Of a DNA stretch of 64,000 nt, positions 27,337 to 37,319 are shown in pieces; within the stretch, counting starts at the first letter, position 1; every line of letters starts with the position of its first letter. The stretch is taken from the NCBI RefSeq assembly GCF_034274695.1, contig NZ_CP128362.1, forward strand, positions 5,892,501-5,956,500. The letters run 5' to 3'. The stretch comes from Chitinophaga sp. LS1 (GTDB taxonomy: Bacteria; Bacteroidota; Bacteroidia; Chitinophagales; Chitinophagaceae). The position numbers and the translations under genes were made by a program. The notes beneath the pieces were generated by a model that worked only from the letters and a program-made list of their open reading frames with translations, ran no database searches and was not told the origin of the DNA.

Positions 27337-27395
27337 AAATAGTGTATAATTCTGCCGATACAAGCGAGCAGTTCTATTTATATATTTGTAGGAAC

Positions 27396-28658
27396 ATGAT
27401 GAAATTTAACAAATCTTTAGAACAATTCACAATTGCTTACCAGCTCATTCGCTGGACTGTTATTATTATTCCTGTTGCACTGGTAGTCGGTTCACTGGTA
27501 GCTCTATTCCTCTGGCTATTAGACTATGTTACACATTTTCGCTGGGAACATCCATGGTTATTGTACTTACTGCCTATTGCGGGTATCGGGATCTATTTCC
27601 TGTACAATAAGCTCGGCGGTACTTCAGAAAAAGGGAATAACCTCATTATGGATGAAATCCATGAACCAGGCGGTGGGGTACCAGCCAGAATGGCGCCACT
27701 GGTATTGATCACAACAATTCTTACACATTTATTCGGCGGCTCTGCAGGCCGTGAAGGTACAGCTGTACAGATAGGCGGTAGCATGGCTGGTTTGTTGGGC
27801 AAATGGATGCGGTTGTCACAGGCAGACCTGCGTATTCTTTTGATGACAGGGATTGCCGCGGGTTTTGGGGCGGTATTCGGTACACCGCTGACAGGTACCG
27901 TTTTCGCGCTGGAAGTGCTGGCAATAGGTGTGATCCGATACGATGCATTGGTGCCCTGCCTGATCGCGGCTGTATTTGCAGACTGGGTATGCAGTGCCTG
28001 GGGTATTCATCATACACATTATCAGATCTTATCCAGGGCAGAAACGCTATTCGATTATTTGTTGCTGGCAAAAGTGATTTTGGCTGGTATCGCCTTTGGC
28101 CTCGCCAGTTTTGCTTTCTCCAACTGTATGCACCAGATCAAAAAATACAGTAAGCAATTTATTCGCCCTGCCTGGTTGATACCAGTAGCAGGTGGTATTA
28201 TTATCATTGCCATGTGCTGGATACTGGGCACAGATGATTATACTGGTCTGGGGGTAAATAGCAAAGACCCCGGTGGAGTGAGCATAGTCAATGCATTTAA
28301 AGATATGGAAATGTCTAACTGGGCGTGGTTGTGGAAGTTGTTATTTACTGCTGTCACACTGGCCATGGGGTTTAAAGGAGGAGAGGTGACACCGTTGTTC
28401 TTTATAGGAGCGGCCTTAGGGCATACTATAGCGGTATTGATCGGTGCACCTGTAGATCTTTTTGCAGGCCTGGGTTTTATTGCTGTATTTGCAGGAGCTA
28501 CCAATACCCCGATTGCCTGTACCCTCATGGGGGTGGAATTATTCGGCACCAGCAATGCATTGTATTTTGCAGTGGCATGTTTTACTGCTTATTATTTCAG
28601 TGGCCATGCAGGTATTTATAGTGCGCAGCGAGTAGGAGTTTCAAAGAAATGGGAGTAA
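27396..28658 (+). CDS. CLC-type fluoride/proton antiporter (EriC-F-like)
   Basis: A membrane protein of 420 residues with the CLC fold (about ten or more hydrophobic segments). The gating glutamate is Glu120 in [15 protein letters not shown], and [13 protein letters not shown] follows. Where chloride CLCs have the GSGIP anion motif, this protein has [16 protein letters not shown], lacking the conserved Ser, and GREGT replaces GREGP; both are features I associate with the fluoride-specific CLC clade. The fluoride riboswitch directly upstream supports export of toxic fluoride. ATG at 27396 is preferred to a GTG at 27342 that overlaps the leader. The last 15 codons are copy 1 of a 63-bp tandem repeat. 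Confidence 0.9.
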   Translation: MMKFNKSLEQFTIAYQLIRWTVIIIPVALVVGSLVALFLWLLDYVTHFRWEHPWLLYLLPIAGIGIYFLYNKLGGTSEKGNNLIMDEIHEPGGGVPARMAPLVLITTILTHLFGGSAGREGTAVQIGGSMAGLLGKWMRLSQADLRILLMTGIAAGFGAVFGTPLTGTVFALEVLAIGVIRYDALVPCLIAAVFADWVCSAWGIHHTHYQILSRAETLFDYLLLAKVILAGIAFGLASFAFSNCMHQIKKYSKQFIRPAWLIPVAGGIIIIAMCWILGTDDYTGLGVNSKDPGGVSIVNAFKDMEMSNWAWLWKLLFTAVTLAMGFKGGEVTPLFFIGAALGHTIAVLIGAPVDLFAGLGFIAVFAGATNTPIACTLMGVELFGTSNALYFAVACFTAYYFSGHAGIYSAQRVGVSKKWE

Positions 28659-28985
28659 TGTGTTTGTTTGGGAGTGATTTATAGTGCGCAGGGATTATGA
28701 GTTTGAAAGAGATTGGAATAATGTGTTTGTCCGGCAGTGATCTATATTGAGCAGGGATTATGAGTTTGTAAGAGATTGGAATAATGTGTTTGTCCGGCAG
28801 TGATTTATAGTGTGCAGGGATTATGAGTTTGTAAGAAATTGGAATAATGTTTTTGTCTGGCGGTGATTTATAGTGCGCAGCGATTAGGGGTTTCAAAGAA
28901 ATGGGAGTAATGTTTTTGCCTGGCAGTGATTTATAGTGCGCAGTGATTAGGATTTTCAAAGAAATGGGAATAAGATATAGGCCCG
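28612..28985 (+). repeat. 63-bp tandem repeat, 6 copies, starting inside the CLC gene end
   Basis: GTGCGCAG-type anchors at 28621, 28684, 28747, 28810, 28873 and 28936 are exactly 63 apart. Copy 1 encodes the last codons of the transporter ([15 protein letters not shown]); copies 2-6 are non-coding. Copies 5 and 6 resemble copy 1 more than copies 2-4 do, so the array did not grow simply outward. Because 63 is a multiple of three, a minus-strand frame stays open as 21-residue repeats; I treat it as an artefact. Confidence 0.95.
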
Positions 28986-29038
28986 GCAGAGTTTTTGTTG
29001 CATATTACTATCTAAAATCAGCATATTAAAATCAACAT

Positions 29039-29986
29039 ATGAAGGCCATTACAATTCCCCAATTTAAAGCAACACCTGAATTGACAGAACAACCCAAGCC
29101 GGTCGTAAAGCCCGGTAGTATGGTTGTACGGATAGTAGCAGCGGGTATCAATCCTTTTGATACCAAGATGATTGATGGTATACTGGATGGGCATATGCCG
29201 CATCATTTTCCTATGATACCTGGCGTAGATGCGGTGGGTATTGTGGAAGAAGTTGGAGAAGGTGTGACACTCTTCAAGGTAGGTGATCACATCTATGGTC
29301 AGTTTTTACATTCACCTGTAGGTGAAGGGACTTTTGCAGAATATGTATTGGTGCCTGAAAAAGCGGCGCTGGCACTAGCGCCTAAGAACATTCCTTTGAA
29401 GCAGGCGGCAGCTATACCGACTGCAGGTATGACCGCGTTGCAGATGTTGGAAAAATCTGGTCTGAAGCATGAACAGATCCTACTTGTAGTAGGAGCTACC
29501 GGTGGTGTTGGATTATTTTTAATTCAGTTAGCTGCTATGCAGGGGATTTATATTATTGCTACTGCAAGTGATGAAACTGGCGCGAGCAAAGTGAAAGAAC
29601 TGGGGGCAAAAGAAACCATCAATTATAAAAAAGTATCAGTAGCAGATGAAATCAGGCGTAAATATCCGGATGGTGTAGATGGATTGATTGATATGGTCAG
29701 TTCCCCGGATGCTTTTAAAGAGATGACATCACTTGTGAAGAAAGGAGGTGTAGCATTAACTACTGCGTTTGTAGCGAATGAGGAGGATTTGAAGAAGAAG
29801 GGATTGCAGGGTGGTAATTTTGAATTGAAGGGGAATCGCGCATTGTTAGATACATTGTCAGATGCGGCAGATAATGGGGTATTGAAAATTCCTGTTGAAA
29901 AGGAAATTACATTGGAAGAAACACCGGCAGCATTGGCTGAGATAAAAAAGCTGAATAGTAAAGGGAAAACGATTATAGTATTATAG
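29039..29986 (+). CDS. Zinc-free medium-chain dehydrogenase/quinone-oxidoreductase-like protein
   Basis: A 315-residue NADP-dependent oxidoreductase of the MDR superfamily. N-terminal GroES-like domain with the substrate-side sequence DAVGIVEEVGEGVTLFKVGDHIYG, then a Rossmann domain with VVGATGGVGLFLIQLAAMQG (about residues 148-167). The catalytic and structural zinc Cys sets of alcohol dehydrogenases are absent, which fits quinone or enone reductases. The start ATG follows directly on the 63-bp array. Probably a monocistronic cytosolic enzyme; substrate unknown. Confidence 0.88.
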   Translation: MKAITIPQFKATPELTEQPKPVVKPGSMVVRIVAAGINPFDTKMIDGILDGHMPHHFPMIPGVDAVGIVEEVGEGVTLFKVGDHIYGQFLHSPVGEGTFAEYVLVPEKAALALAPKNIPLKQAAAIPTAGMTALQMLEKSGLKHEQILLVVGATGGVGLFLIQLAAMQGIYIIATASDETGASKVKELGAKETINYKKVSVADEIRRKYPDGVDGLIDMVSSPDAFKEMTSLVKKGGVALTTAFVANEEDLKKKGLQGGNFELKGNRALLDTLSDAADNGVLKIPVEKEITLEETPAALAEIKKLNSKGKTIIVL

Positions 29987-30085
29987 ATCTAAAGTATCAA
30001 AGATTTAACTTTAATTCTGATTCTATAGTTTACTATAACTATAATTAGAATTGTAACTATAATAGATATACGCTATCCTTTAGTA

Positions 30086-30166
30086 GCTTATCAGGCTGAC
30101 CTTTGGTCAGCCTGATAAGCAAGCGCGAAAAAATCGCTTCTGCTGAAGACAGAAGCGATTTTTTCG
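30086..30166. repeat. Two perfect long hairpins in tandem
   Basis: First: GCTTATCAGGCTGACC with its exact complement around a TTT loop (30086-30120), apex ACC-TTT-GGT. Second: CGAAAAAATCGCTTCTG with its exact complement around a 7-base loop (30126-30166), with a T run in one direction and an A run in the other. They fill the 422-base gap between the oxidoreductase and the trehalose gene with little else apparent. The second can act as a terminator for the upstream gene; the stems match those at 17395 and 47712. Confidence 0.85.
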
Positions 30167-30408
30167 TAAGAGCAAAACCTACAACAAAACCTATAGCAAA
30201 ACCCATTAAATAATTTATTCGTACCTTCGCCTCACCTATCACATCCCCATACATACATTTTACTTGCTTCTACTTAGCAATCTCCGGGGCCTTCATTTAT
30301 TTGACATTTGTGATAGGTTTCAATTTTCCCGTACTATTCAGGTGCGTTTTTTGATGTGTGGAATTCCATACTTCAATCGGCATTGATTTTTTTGACTAAA
30401 ACTGTATT

Positions 30409-32583
30409 ATGAGTAAAACCATTATTGTATCGAACAGGCTACCGGTAAAGATCACTGAGAAAGATGGCGAATATGTGTTGAATCCGAGTGAAGGCGGTTT
30501 GGCTACAGGGCTGGGGTCCATTTACAGACAAGGCTATAACATCTGGATTGGATGGCCCGGCGTGGACGTAAACGAAGTAGCACAGGGGCAAATCAAACAA
30601 CAACTGGGGACCATGAACCTTATGCCGGTATACCTGACCCAGGATGAAATCAACAACTATTATGAAGGATTTTCGAATGAGGTACTGTGGCCGGTTTTCC
30701 ACTATATGTCCGTTTATGCACGTTATGAACAGGTATACTGGGATTACTATTATCAGGTAAATACAAAATTCAGGGACGCCGTTTTAGAAGTCGCAGAACC
30801 CGGAGATATTATCTGGATTCATGACTACCAGTTACTACTTCTTCCAGGCATGATCCGCGCTGCTGCGCCGGATGTAGCCATTGGCTATTTCCAGCATATT
30901 CCTTTCCCTTCTTTTGAATTATTCCGTCTTATTCCTTGGCGTGTAGAACTGCTCGAAGGGATGCTGGGCGCTGACCTCTTAGGCTTTCATACTTTTGATG
31001 ACAGCCATCATTTCCTCAATGCAGTGACACGTTTGCTTCCATTGAATGCTACTGCAAACATTGTGACGGTGAACGACCGTGCAGTAGTGGCAGAGACATT
31101 CCCCATGGGTATTGACAACAATAAATTTGAAGAGTTATCACTCGACCCTGAAGTACTCAAACAGGTAGAAAGCCTGCGCGAGAATTTCCAGAGTACACAC
31201 ATGGTCCTCTCTATTGACAGACTGGATTACAGCAAAGGAATTCTACAACGCTTGCAGGCATTTGAATTATTCCTGCAATTGTATCCTGAATATATTGAGA
31301 AAGTCGTACTGTATATGATCGTAGTACCATCGAGAGATTCGGTGGCACAATACAAAGAACTGAGAGACGCTATCGATATGCTGGCAGGCGGTATCAACGC
31401 CCGCTTCCGTACACTGAACTGGCATCCGATCAATTATTTTTATCGCAGCTTCCCGGTAGAGACACTGTCTGCTTTGTACAGCTTTTCAGATGTAGGACTG
31501 GTGACTCCGATGCGGGATGGTATGAACCTTGTGAGTAAGGAATATGTTGCCAGCCGTAAGGATAGCAATGGTGTATTGATCCTGAGTGAAATGGCAGGCG
31601 CCAGCAAAGAGCTCATTGATGCACTCATTGTGAACCCTAACAATATCGGTGCAATCGCACGCGCGATTCATGAAGCTTTGAACATGCCGGAAGGTGAGCA
31701 ACGGAGAAGAATGAAACAGATGCAGCAGATTGTATCTAAGTTCAATATTTCACATTGGGTAAAATTATTTATGGCAAGATTACAGGAAGTGAAACAGCTG
31801 CAGCAGTCCATGCTGGCGAGAAGAATGAGCCTGGAAATGCAGGTGCATGTAAGGAAAGATTATAAAGCAGCGAATGAAAGAGTGATCTTCCTTGACTATG
31901 ATGGAACACTGGTAGGATTCCAGACGAATATTGATCTGGCTTCTCCTGATCAGGACCTCATTCAGTTATTGACAGAACTGACAGCTGATCCATTGAATCA
32001 GGTGGTGATGGTGAGTGGGCGTAAATACCAAACGCTGGAAGAATGGCTGGGACATCTGAGATTAGATCTCATTGCAGAACATGGTGCGTTTCAGAAGAAA
32101 TATGGTGAGGAATGGCAGCAATTACCCGGATTGACGGATCAATGGAAGGGGGATATCGCGCCGATCCTGGAGACGTTTACAGATCGTACACCCGGTTCGT
32201 TCATAGAAGAGAAAAGCTTCTCGCTGGTGTGGCATTATCGCAAGGCGGAAGCTGGTTTGGGTGAATTGCGTGCGAATGAGTTGATGAATACCCTGCGGTA
32301 TTTTGCAGCAGATAAAGGGTTGCAATTATTGCCAGGGGATAAAGTGATTGAAGTAAAGAATGTAGAGATCAATAAGGGCAAGGCTACTATGTCATGGTTG
32401 GCAAACAGGCATTTTGATTTCACATTGGCTATTGGTGATGATCATACGGATGAAGATATCTTTAAGGCATTGTCACATGATGCAGTGACGATAAAGGTAG
32501 GTAGTCAGGTGTCGTCGGCGAGGTTTTATTTGAGGAATCATAGGGAGGTGAGAGCGTTTTTGAAATCATTGATTCTAGTTTAA
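30409..32583 (+). CDS. Fused trehalose-6-phosphate synthase/phosphatase
   Basis: A 724-residue two-domain enzyme that makes trehalose from UDP-glucose and glucose 6-phosphate. Residues 1 to about 465 are a GT20 synthase (SNRLPVKI at the start, IHDYQLLLLPGMIR, LSIDRLDYSKGI, TPMRDGMNLVSKEYVA). From about 490 follows a HAD trehalose-phosphatase with FLDYDGTLVGF (residues 494-504), MVSGRKYQTLEEW and IGDDHTDEDIFKAL. The fusion is common in Bacteroidota and eukaryotes, while E. coli has separate OtsA and OtsB. Converges with a GH15 gene that may act in the same metabolism. Confidence 0.96.
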   Translation: MSKTIIVSNRLPVKITEKDGEYVLNPSEGGLATGLGSIYRQGYNIWIGWPGVDVNEVAQGQIKQQLGTMNLMPVYLTQDEINNYYEGFSNEVLWPVFHYMSVYARYEQVYWDYYYQVNTKFRDAVLEVAEPGDIIWIHDYQLLLLPGMIRAAAPDVAIGYFQHIPFPSFELFRLIPWRVELLEGMLGADLLGFHTFDDSHHFLNAVTRLLPLNATANIVTVNDRAVVAETFPMGIDNNKFEELSLDPEVLKQVESLRENFQSTHMVLSIDRLDYSKGILQRLQAFELFLQLYPEYIEKVVLYMIVVPSRDSVAQYKELRDAIDMLAGGINARFRTLNWHPINYFYRSFPVETLSALYSFSDVGLVTPMRDGMNLVSKEYVASRKDSNGVLILSEMAGASKELIDALIVNPNNIGAIARAIHEALNMPEGEQRRRMKQMQQIVSKFNISHWVKLFMARLQEVKQLQQSMLARRMSLEMQVHVRKDYKAANERVIFLDYDGTLVGFQTNIDLASPDQDLIQLLTELTADPLNQVVMVSGRKYQTLEEWLGHLRLDLIAEHGAFQKKYGEEWQQLPGLTDQWKGDIAPILETFTDRTPGSFIEEKSFSLVWHYRKAEAGLGELRANELMNTLRYFAADKGLQLLPGDKVIEVKNVEINKGKATMSWLANRHFDFTLAIGDDHTDEDIFKALSHDAVTIKVGSQVSSARFYLRNHREVRAFLKSLILV

Positions 32584-32640
32584 ATATTTAGGTTTTATTA
32601 TTTTTGAGGCATTAGCCCGCCAAAAAAATAAAACTTGCGG

Positions 32641-32683
32641 AGCGGCATTAAAGGGTTGGCAACACCAATCCATTAATGCCGCT
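32641..32683. terminator. Hairpin after the trehalose gene
   Basis: AGCGGCATTAA (32641-32651) and TTAATGCCGCT (32673-32683) pair fully, with a further TTGG/CCAA pair inside. Only a short T stretch follows, so termination strength is uncertain. Confidence 0.55.
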
Positions 32684-32720
32684 TTCAAAATAAAGAAGGC
32701 TATTGATTGCTTCAAATAAA

Positions 32721-32751
32721 AAGACTACTGAGAGAACTCTGTAGCCTTTTT
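32721..32751 (-). terminator. Probable terminator of the GH15 gene
   Basis: Imperfect stem of AAGACTACTGAGA against TCTGTAGCCTT; on the minus strand it is followed by a TTTTTATTTG tract 25 bases past the GH15 stop. Confidence 0.55.
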
Positions 32752-32775
32752 CATTATTGTAAACCTTAAGATAAA

Positions 32776-34557
32776 CTATTTAAATATTGGTGTGTCCAAC
32801 TTCATCGATATCCTGTATGCTGCATTCATCAATCCTACATGACTATACGCCTGCGGGAAATTTCCCCACTGACTACCATTCGTCTCATCCACATCCTCAC
32901 TGAACAATAACAAGTGATTCGAATACTGCATCAGCTTTTCAAACTCCCGTACCGCATCATCTATTCTTCCCACACACGCAAGCGCCTCCACATACCAGAA
33001 CGCACATACGAGGAACGTAGTCTTGGGTTTCCCAAAATCATCTGAATGCAAATACCGGTAAAATAATCCATTCGGTGTTTTCAACTCTTTCTCCAACGCC
33101 GCCAGGTGATCTTTTGCCCTGTCCGAAGCCGGATCAAGGTAGTTCATCATAATCAGCTGTAAAGTACTTGCATCCAGGTGTAAACTGCCTGTTGCATTTG
33201 TATATACTTTACGAATCGGATCATAACAACTCTCTATATGCGCCGCAGCTCTGTTCTTCAACGCAGTGGCCTGTGCGGCGAGATCATTACTGCCAATGAT
33301 GCGTGCCATCTTTTCTGCCGCAGAACAACCCGCCCACTGGAAGAGATTACTATAACAATGGATGTTTGCGAAGTTGCGGAACTCCCATATCCCTGCATCC
33401 TTTTCATCAATCGTCCGCTCTATCTTTTTCAGCAGGTATTCTATCCACCAGGCAGAATCTTTTCTTTCTGAAAAGATAAACCGGTGGTCTGTATACAAAG
33501 GCAACATGGAAATGAGCACCTGACCATAAATATCGTTCTGTATATGCTCATACGCCTGGTTGCCGATCCTTACAGGCTGATTGCCCAGATAACCGTCCAG
33601 GTGGGGAAGTATTTGCTCAATCAGGTTCTTTTTGCCTGTGATCCCATAAAGAGGTTGGTACCGATAATCACCTGAGAAAGAAATATCTGCCACATAGCTA
33701 AAGTATTTTTCCATCTCTTCGAAGTGACCGATATGGTTGAGCGCGGTTATCACATAAAATGTGTCTCTGAGCCAGCAATAACGGTAATCCCAGTTACGCC
33801 CGCTGCCCGGAGATTCCGGCAAACTGGTGGTACTGGCGGCGATAATAGCGCCGGTATCTTCATATTGGTGAATCTTTAGTGCCAGCGCGGAACGGATCAC
33901 AGCCGGCTGGTAGAAGTTGGCGATATTGGAGTGTTTTATCCAGGTACGCCAGTATACAGTTGTTTCGCGAAGGAAACGTTCAGCAGTACTATTGAGTGGC
34001 GCTTCCAGTGGCTGACCATAGGAGAGGAGCAGGTATTTTTCTTCATTTAAAACAAAGAACTCCTCTTCAAAAAGATAGCTCACCGGAATATTGGTGGTCA
34101 GGCGGATATGTTCATCGCATCCAAGGAATTCGATGTGGTTACTGCCTCGTTGTGCTTTGAGTTTGCGGCCACCATAATCGCATACAGGTTCACATTTGAC
34201 CCGGATACGGGGATTACCTTCCAGTGGTGTGATCTTGCGGATCAGCATCAGTGGTTTGAAATACCTTTCATACTGATAAAAACGGGGTGCAAAGTCAGTG
34301 ATCCTGTATTTGCCATCGCCACTGGTAATTTCAGTGACCAGGATGTTGGTGTTTTCAAGATAATACTGGCGGCTATTGTATTCACCCTCGGGCAGGATCG
34401 AGAATTCCCCTCCTTTTTTCTTGTCAAGCATGCCTCCGAACACGAAGGTACTATCCATCTGAGGCCAGCAAAGCCAGTCGATATTGGTGTTGATGTTCAC
34501 GTGCGCCAGGAAGGCGCAGTTACCGATCAGACCTGTTTGATAGGTGTGTTTTTCCAT
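32776..34557 (-). CDS. Glycoside hydrolase family 15 protein (glucoamylase or trehalase type)
   Basis: A 593-residue cytosolic protein without signal peptide. N-terminal beta-sandwich part (about 1-220) and an (alpha/alpha)6 barrel (about 225-590) with GRNWDYRYCWLRDTFYV, the conserved family-15 segment, and GSQWGNFPQAYSHVGLMNAA near the end carrying the second acid region. Bacterial members include glucoamylases and the mycobacterial GH15 trehalase. Lying tail to tail with a trehalose synthase/phosphatase, this one may hydrolyse trehalose, but that is inference from context; the family alone does not decide it. Confidence 0.9.
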   Translation of the reverse strand: MEKHTYQTGLIGNCAFLAHVNINTNIDWLCWPQMDSTFVFGGMLDKKKGGEFSILPEGEYNSRQYYLENTNILVTEITSGDGKYRITDFAPRFYQYERYFKPLMLIRKITPLEGNPRIRVKCEPVCDYGGRKLKAQRGSNHIEFLGCDEHIRLTTNIPVSYLFEEEFFVLNEEKYLLLSYGQPLEAPLNSTAERFLRETTVYWRTWIKHSNIANFYQPAVIRSALALKIHQYEDTGAIIAASTTSLPESPGSGRNWDYRYCWLRDTFYVITALNHIGHFEEMEKYFSYVADISFSGDYRYQPLYGITGKKNLIEQILPHLDGYLGNQPVRIGNQAYEHIQNDIYGQVLISMLPLYTDHRFIFSERKDSAWWIEYLLKKIERTIDEKDAGIWEFRNFANIHCYSNLFQWAGCSAAEKMARIIGSNDLAAQATALKNRAAAHIESCYDPIRKVYTNATGSLHLDASTLQLIMMNYLDPASDRAKDHLAALEKELKTPNGLFYRYLHSDDFGKPKTTFLVCAFWYVEALACVGRIDDAVREFEKLMQYSNHLLLFSEDVDETNGSQWGNFPQAYSHVGLMNAAYRISMKLDTPIFK

Positions 34558-34805
34558 AAGTCTTATTCCTTTTCCGGCTTAGTATTATAATATTCAATTA
34601 CATCTTTCTTGACTGATTGATCCTACTTTACACAAAAGCTGTTCCACAATTGAGGAATAGAGGAAACAGAATTGGCCACAATGGATTTCCGGATTAGCTT
34701 AGGAGGCGAAATTGCCCGGCAGACAGGGCTTTTAACTAAATAGTATTGGTAAAGAATTCAATGAAGCAGTCTGGTTGGCATTTTTTTTCGTATATTAAAG
34801 AATAT

Positions 34806-37253
34806 ATGCGCAAATGGCTTCGTATAACCATCATTGTTTTCAGTGGCCTCATAGGTCTGTTGCTATTGCTTTGGCTGGCCGTTGCAGCTTATATTTATAC
34901 GCATAAGGCGTATATTTTAAAGCAAATCAGTGACCAGCTGAACGATCGCCTCCACGGGGGAGTGCTGTCCATTGGAGATATGGAACCTTCACTCGTACAA
35001 AGTTTCCCTGATGTATCAGTTTCATTAAATGACGTCAGTGTGAAGGATAGTCTCTTTGCACAGCACAATCATGAACTGGTAAAGGTGTCTCGTCTTTTTG
35101 TACAGGTAAATACCCTCGCGTTGCTGAGAAAACAACTCGATATTAAACAGATCAGTCTTAAAAAAGGAACAATCTATTTATATACTGATAGTACAGGTTA
35201 CTCCAATGCCAGTGTACTAAAGAAAAAAGACGAAACGGTAAAGACCTCTAAAGGTAGCAGTACGAATACAGACATTACCCGTCTGAATTTAGAGAATGTA
35301 AGACTGGTGCTGGATAATCAGCTCAAAGGCAAATCTTTTGACTTCGATATCGCCCGTCTGAAGGGGAGTATGCTCACCAACGATTCCGGCTGGACCGCTA
35401 ATGTGGATATGAATCTGAAGGTGAACTCTTTTGCTTTTAATACAGACAGGGGAAGTTTCTTAAAAGGTAAAGACCTATCTACAGATTTGGAATTACATTT
35501 CAATACAAAGAAAAAAGTATTGGATATTCCTCAGCAAATACTGCGGATAGATGATCAACAGGACCTGAATGTAGGTGCGAATTTTTCATTTGGCGATGAT
35601 AAAGCTTTCACGATCCATATCATAGCAGAGAAACTATCTCTGGCGCATGTCGCCACCATGCTCACACCGAATATCAAAGAAAGGCTGGACAGCATTCATA
35701 TGGAAAAGCCACTGGATGCAGAATGTGTGATAAAAGGTGGGTTGGCAGAAAAAGGAACTCCGCTACTGAAAGTGATCTGGAAAACAACCAATAACAATGT
35801 CACTACCAAAGGGCTGGAATTAACGGAATGTAGTTTCGGTGGTAGTTACAGCAATGATTGGATACCGGGCAATGGGCATGGAGATGATAATTCTATTATT
35901 AGTTTATACGACCTGAATACCCGCTGCTTCAGTATTCCGGTGACAGCAGATACTGTACATATTTCCAATCTGCAACACCCGGCGCTGACCGGTTATTTCC
36001 GGGCTAACTTTCCCCTGACCGATCTCAATGCTGACGGGGTTTTCAATTTTACCAGCGGTACAGCGAAAGCGAACCTCTTTTACAGGGGTGGCATCACTGC
36101 CGGCGATACTATTAAACCTTTCCTGAAGGGAACTGTAGAAGTATTACACGGTGCCCTGGCCTACATTCCGCGTAACCTGCAGTTTACTGATTGCAATGCC
36201 AGGCTGGATTTTACCGGGCAGGACCTTTATCTTAAAAATATCAGTGTGCAAACTGCCCAAAGCAAACTCTTTATGGAGGGCAGTGTGCTGAATATAACCA
36301 ATCTCTTTTTTACTGCTCCTGAAAAGTTACAGCTCGACTGGAAAGTACGTAGTCCTATCGTGGACCTGAATGAATTCCGGGGTTTCCTGGCGCGGCGAAA
36401 CAAGGTGGTACAAACCAAGGCGGCTGCGCGGAAAAAGATGACCCGCATCACCAGTCAGCTGGATGTGATGCTGAATGCCTGTAATGTGAACCTGAATGTA
36501 CTGGTGGATAAGTTAATCTACCAGCGCTTCATAGCTCAACAGGTAAAAGCGGACCTTTCATTGACCCAAACTGATATTAAACTCAATCAGATCTCCCTGT
36601 CTCACGCCGGGGGATCCATCCGGCTGAGCGGAGACATTCGCCAGGATGGGAACAATAACCGTTTTAAGATCAATACAGATATTAACAACGTACACATAGA
36701 TCAGTTGTTTTACGCTTTTGATGATTTCGGTATGCAGACCTTAAATTCGAAAAACCTGAGAGGGATCCTGACTGCGAAAGCGAACCTTTCCGGAAATATA
36801 TTTGACAATGGGAAAGTTGCTCCCAAATCCCTGTATGGTACTATGGGCTTTGAATTGAAACAGGGTGCGCTGGTGCATGTTTCGCTGCTGGAAGATATCG
36901 GCAATATCGCTTTCAGAAAGCGCGACATGGGCAATATCACTTTTGAAAATGTAAAAAATAACTTCACCATACAAGGAGACAAGGTGCTTGTACCACCCAT
37001 GCAAATTAATTCCAGTGTACTTTACATGGACGTTTCAGGGGTTTACGGCATGACTTCCGGTACGGACCTTTACATAGATGTGCCGCTGCGCAATCCCAAA
37101 AAAGACGAAGGCATAGATGACAAGGAACTAAAAATTAGACGGAGAACCAAAGGGATCGTGGTGCATCTACACGCTACAGACGATGGGAATGGCAAAGTGA
37201 AAATAAAATTAGCGAGTAAGAAGAAAGATGAGGCTAAGGATGTAACAAATTAG
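34806..37253 (+). CDS. AsmA-family membrane-anchored protein
   Basis: About 815 residues: an N-terminal membrane helix (LRITIIVFSGLIGLLLLLWL) followed by a large periplasmic region of repetitive beta structure, as in AsmA/TamB-like proteins that are thought to guide lipids or outer-membrane components across the periplasm. The first part, LNDRLHGGVLSIGDMEPSLV, is the typical AsmA start; the C-terminal part (about 600-790) has the AsmA_2-type sequence LRGILTAKANLSGNI. Starts are possible at TTG 34746, ATG 34761 and ATG 34806; the last places the helix at the N-terminus. Alone between two gaps. Confidence 0.85.
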   Translation: MRKWLRITIIVFSGLIGLLLLLWLAVAAYIYTHKAYILKQISDQLNDRLHGGVLSIGDMEPSLVQSFPDVSVSLNDVSVKDSLFAQHNHELVKVSRLFVQVNTLALLRKQLDIKQISLKKGTIYLYTDSTGYSNASVLKKKDETVKTSKGSSTNTDITRLNLENVRLVLDNQLKGKSFDFDIARLKGSMLTNDSGWTANVDMNLKVNSFAFNTDRGSFLKGKDLSTDLELHFNTKKKVLDIPQQILRIDDQQDLNVGANFSFGDDKAFTIHIIAEKLSLAHVATMLTPNIKERLDSIHMEKPLDAECVIKGGLAEKGTPLLKVIWKTTNNNVTTKGLELTECSFGGSYSNDWIPGNGHGDDNSIISLYDLNTRCFSIPVTADTVHISNLQHPALTGYFRANFPLTDLNADGVFNFTSGTAKANLFYRGGITAGDTIKPFLKGTVEVLHGALAYIPRNLQFTDCNARLDFTGQDLYLKNISVQTAQSKLFMEGSVLNITNLFFTAPEKLQLDWKVRSPIVDLNEFRGFLARRNKVVQTKAAARKKMTRITSQLDVMLNACNVNLNVLVDKLIYQRFIAQQVKADLSLTQTDIKLNQISLSHAGGSIRLSGDIRQDGNNNRFKINTDINNVHIDQLFYAFDDFGMQTLNSKNLRGILTAKANLSGNIFDNGKVAPKSLYGTMGFELKQGALVHVSLLEDIGNIAFRKRDMGNITFENVKNNFTIQGDKVLVPPMQINSSVLYMDVSGVYGMTSGTDLYIDVPLRNPKKDEGIDDKELKIRRRTKGIVVHLHATDDGNGKVKIKLASKKKDEAKDVTN

Positions 37254-37265
37254 GGATAGCCGGCG

Positions 37266-37295
37266 TTTGAGGGAAGGGAAAATAAACTATTTTTG
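37266..37295 (+). promoter_or_regulatory. Promoter of the small lipoprotein gene
   Basis: TTTG (37266-37269), an 18-base spacer, then TATTTTTG (37288-37295) match the Bacteroidota -33/-7 consensus TTTG / TAnnTTTG. The gene starts 25 bases later. Confidence 0.7.
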
Positions 37296-37319
37296 CGGCC
37301 TTAATTATTTTTAACATCC

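Noticed and set aside
28597..28959. Open 120-codon minus-strand frame with 21-residue repeats
   Set aside because: Product of the 63-bp array, antisense to the CLC gene end; same multiple-of-three artefact.
30057..30254. 65-codon minus-strand frame with a hydrophobic segment
   Set aside because: Its second half lies entirely in the two perfect hairpins, which explain the sequence better than a protein does.
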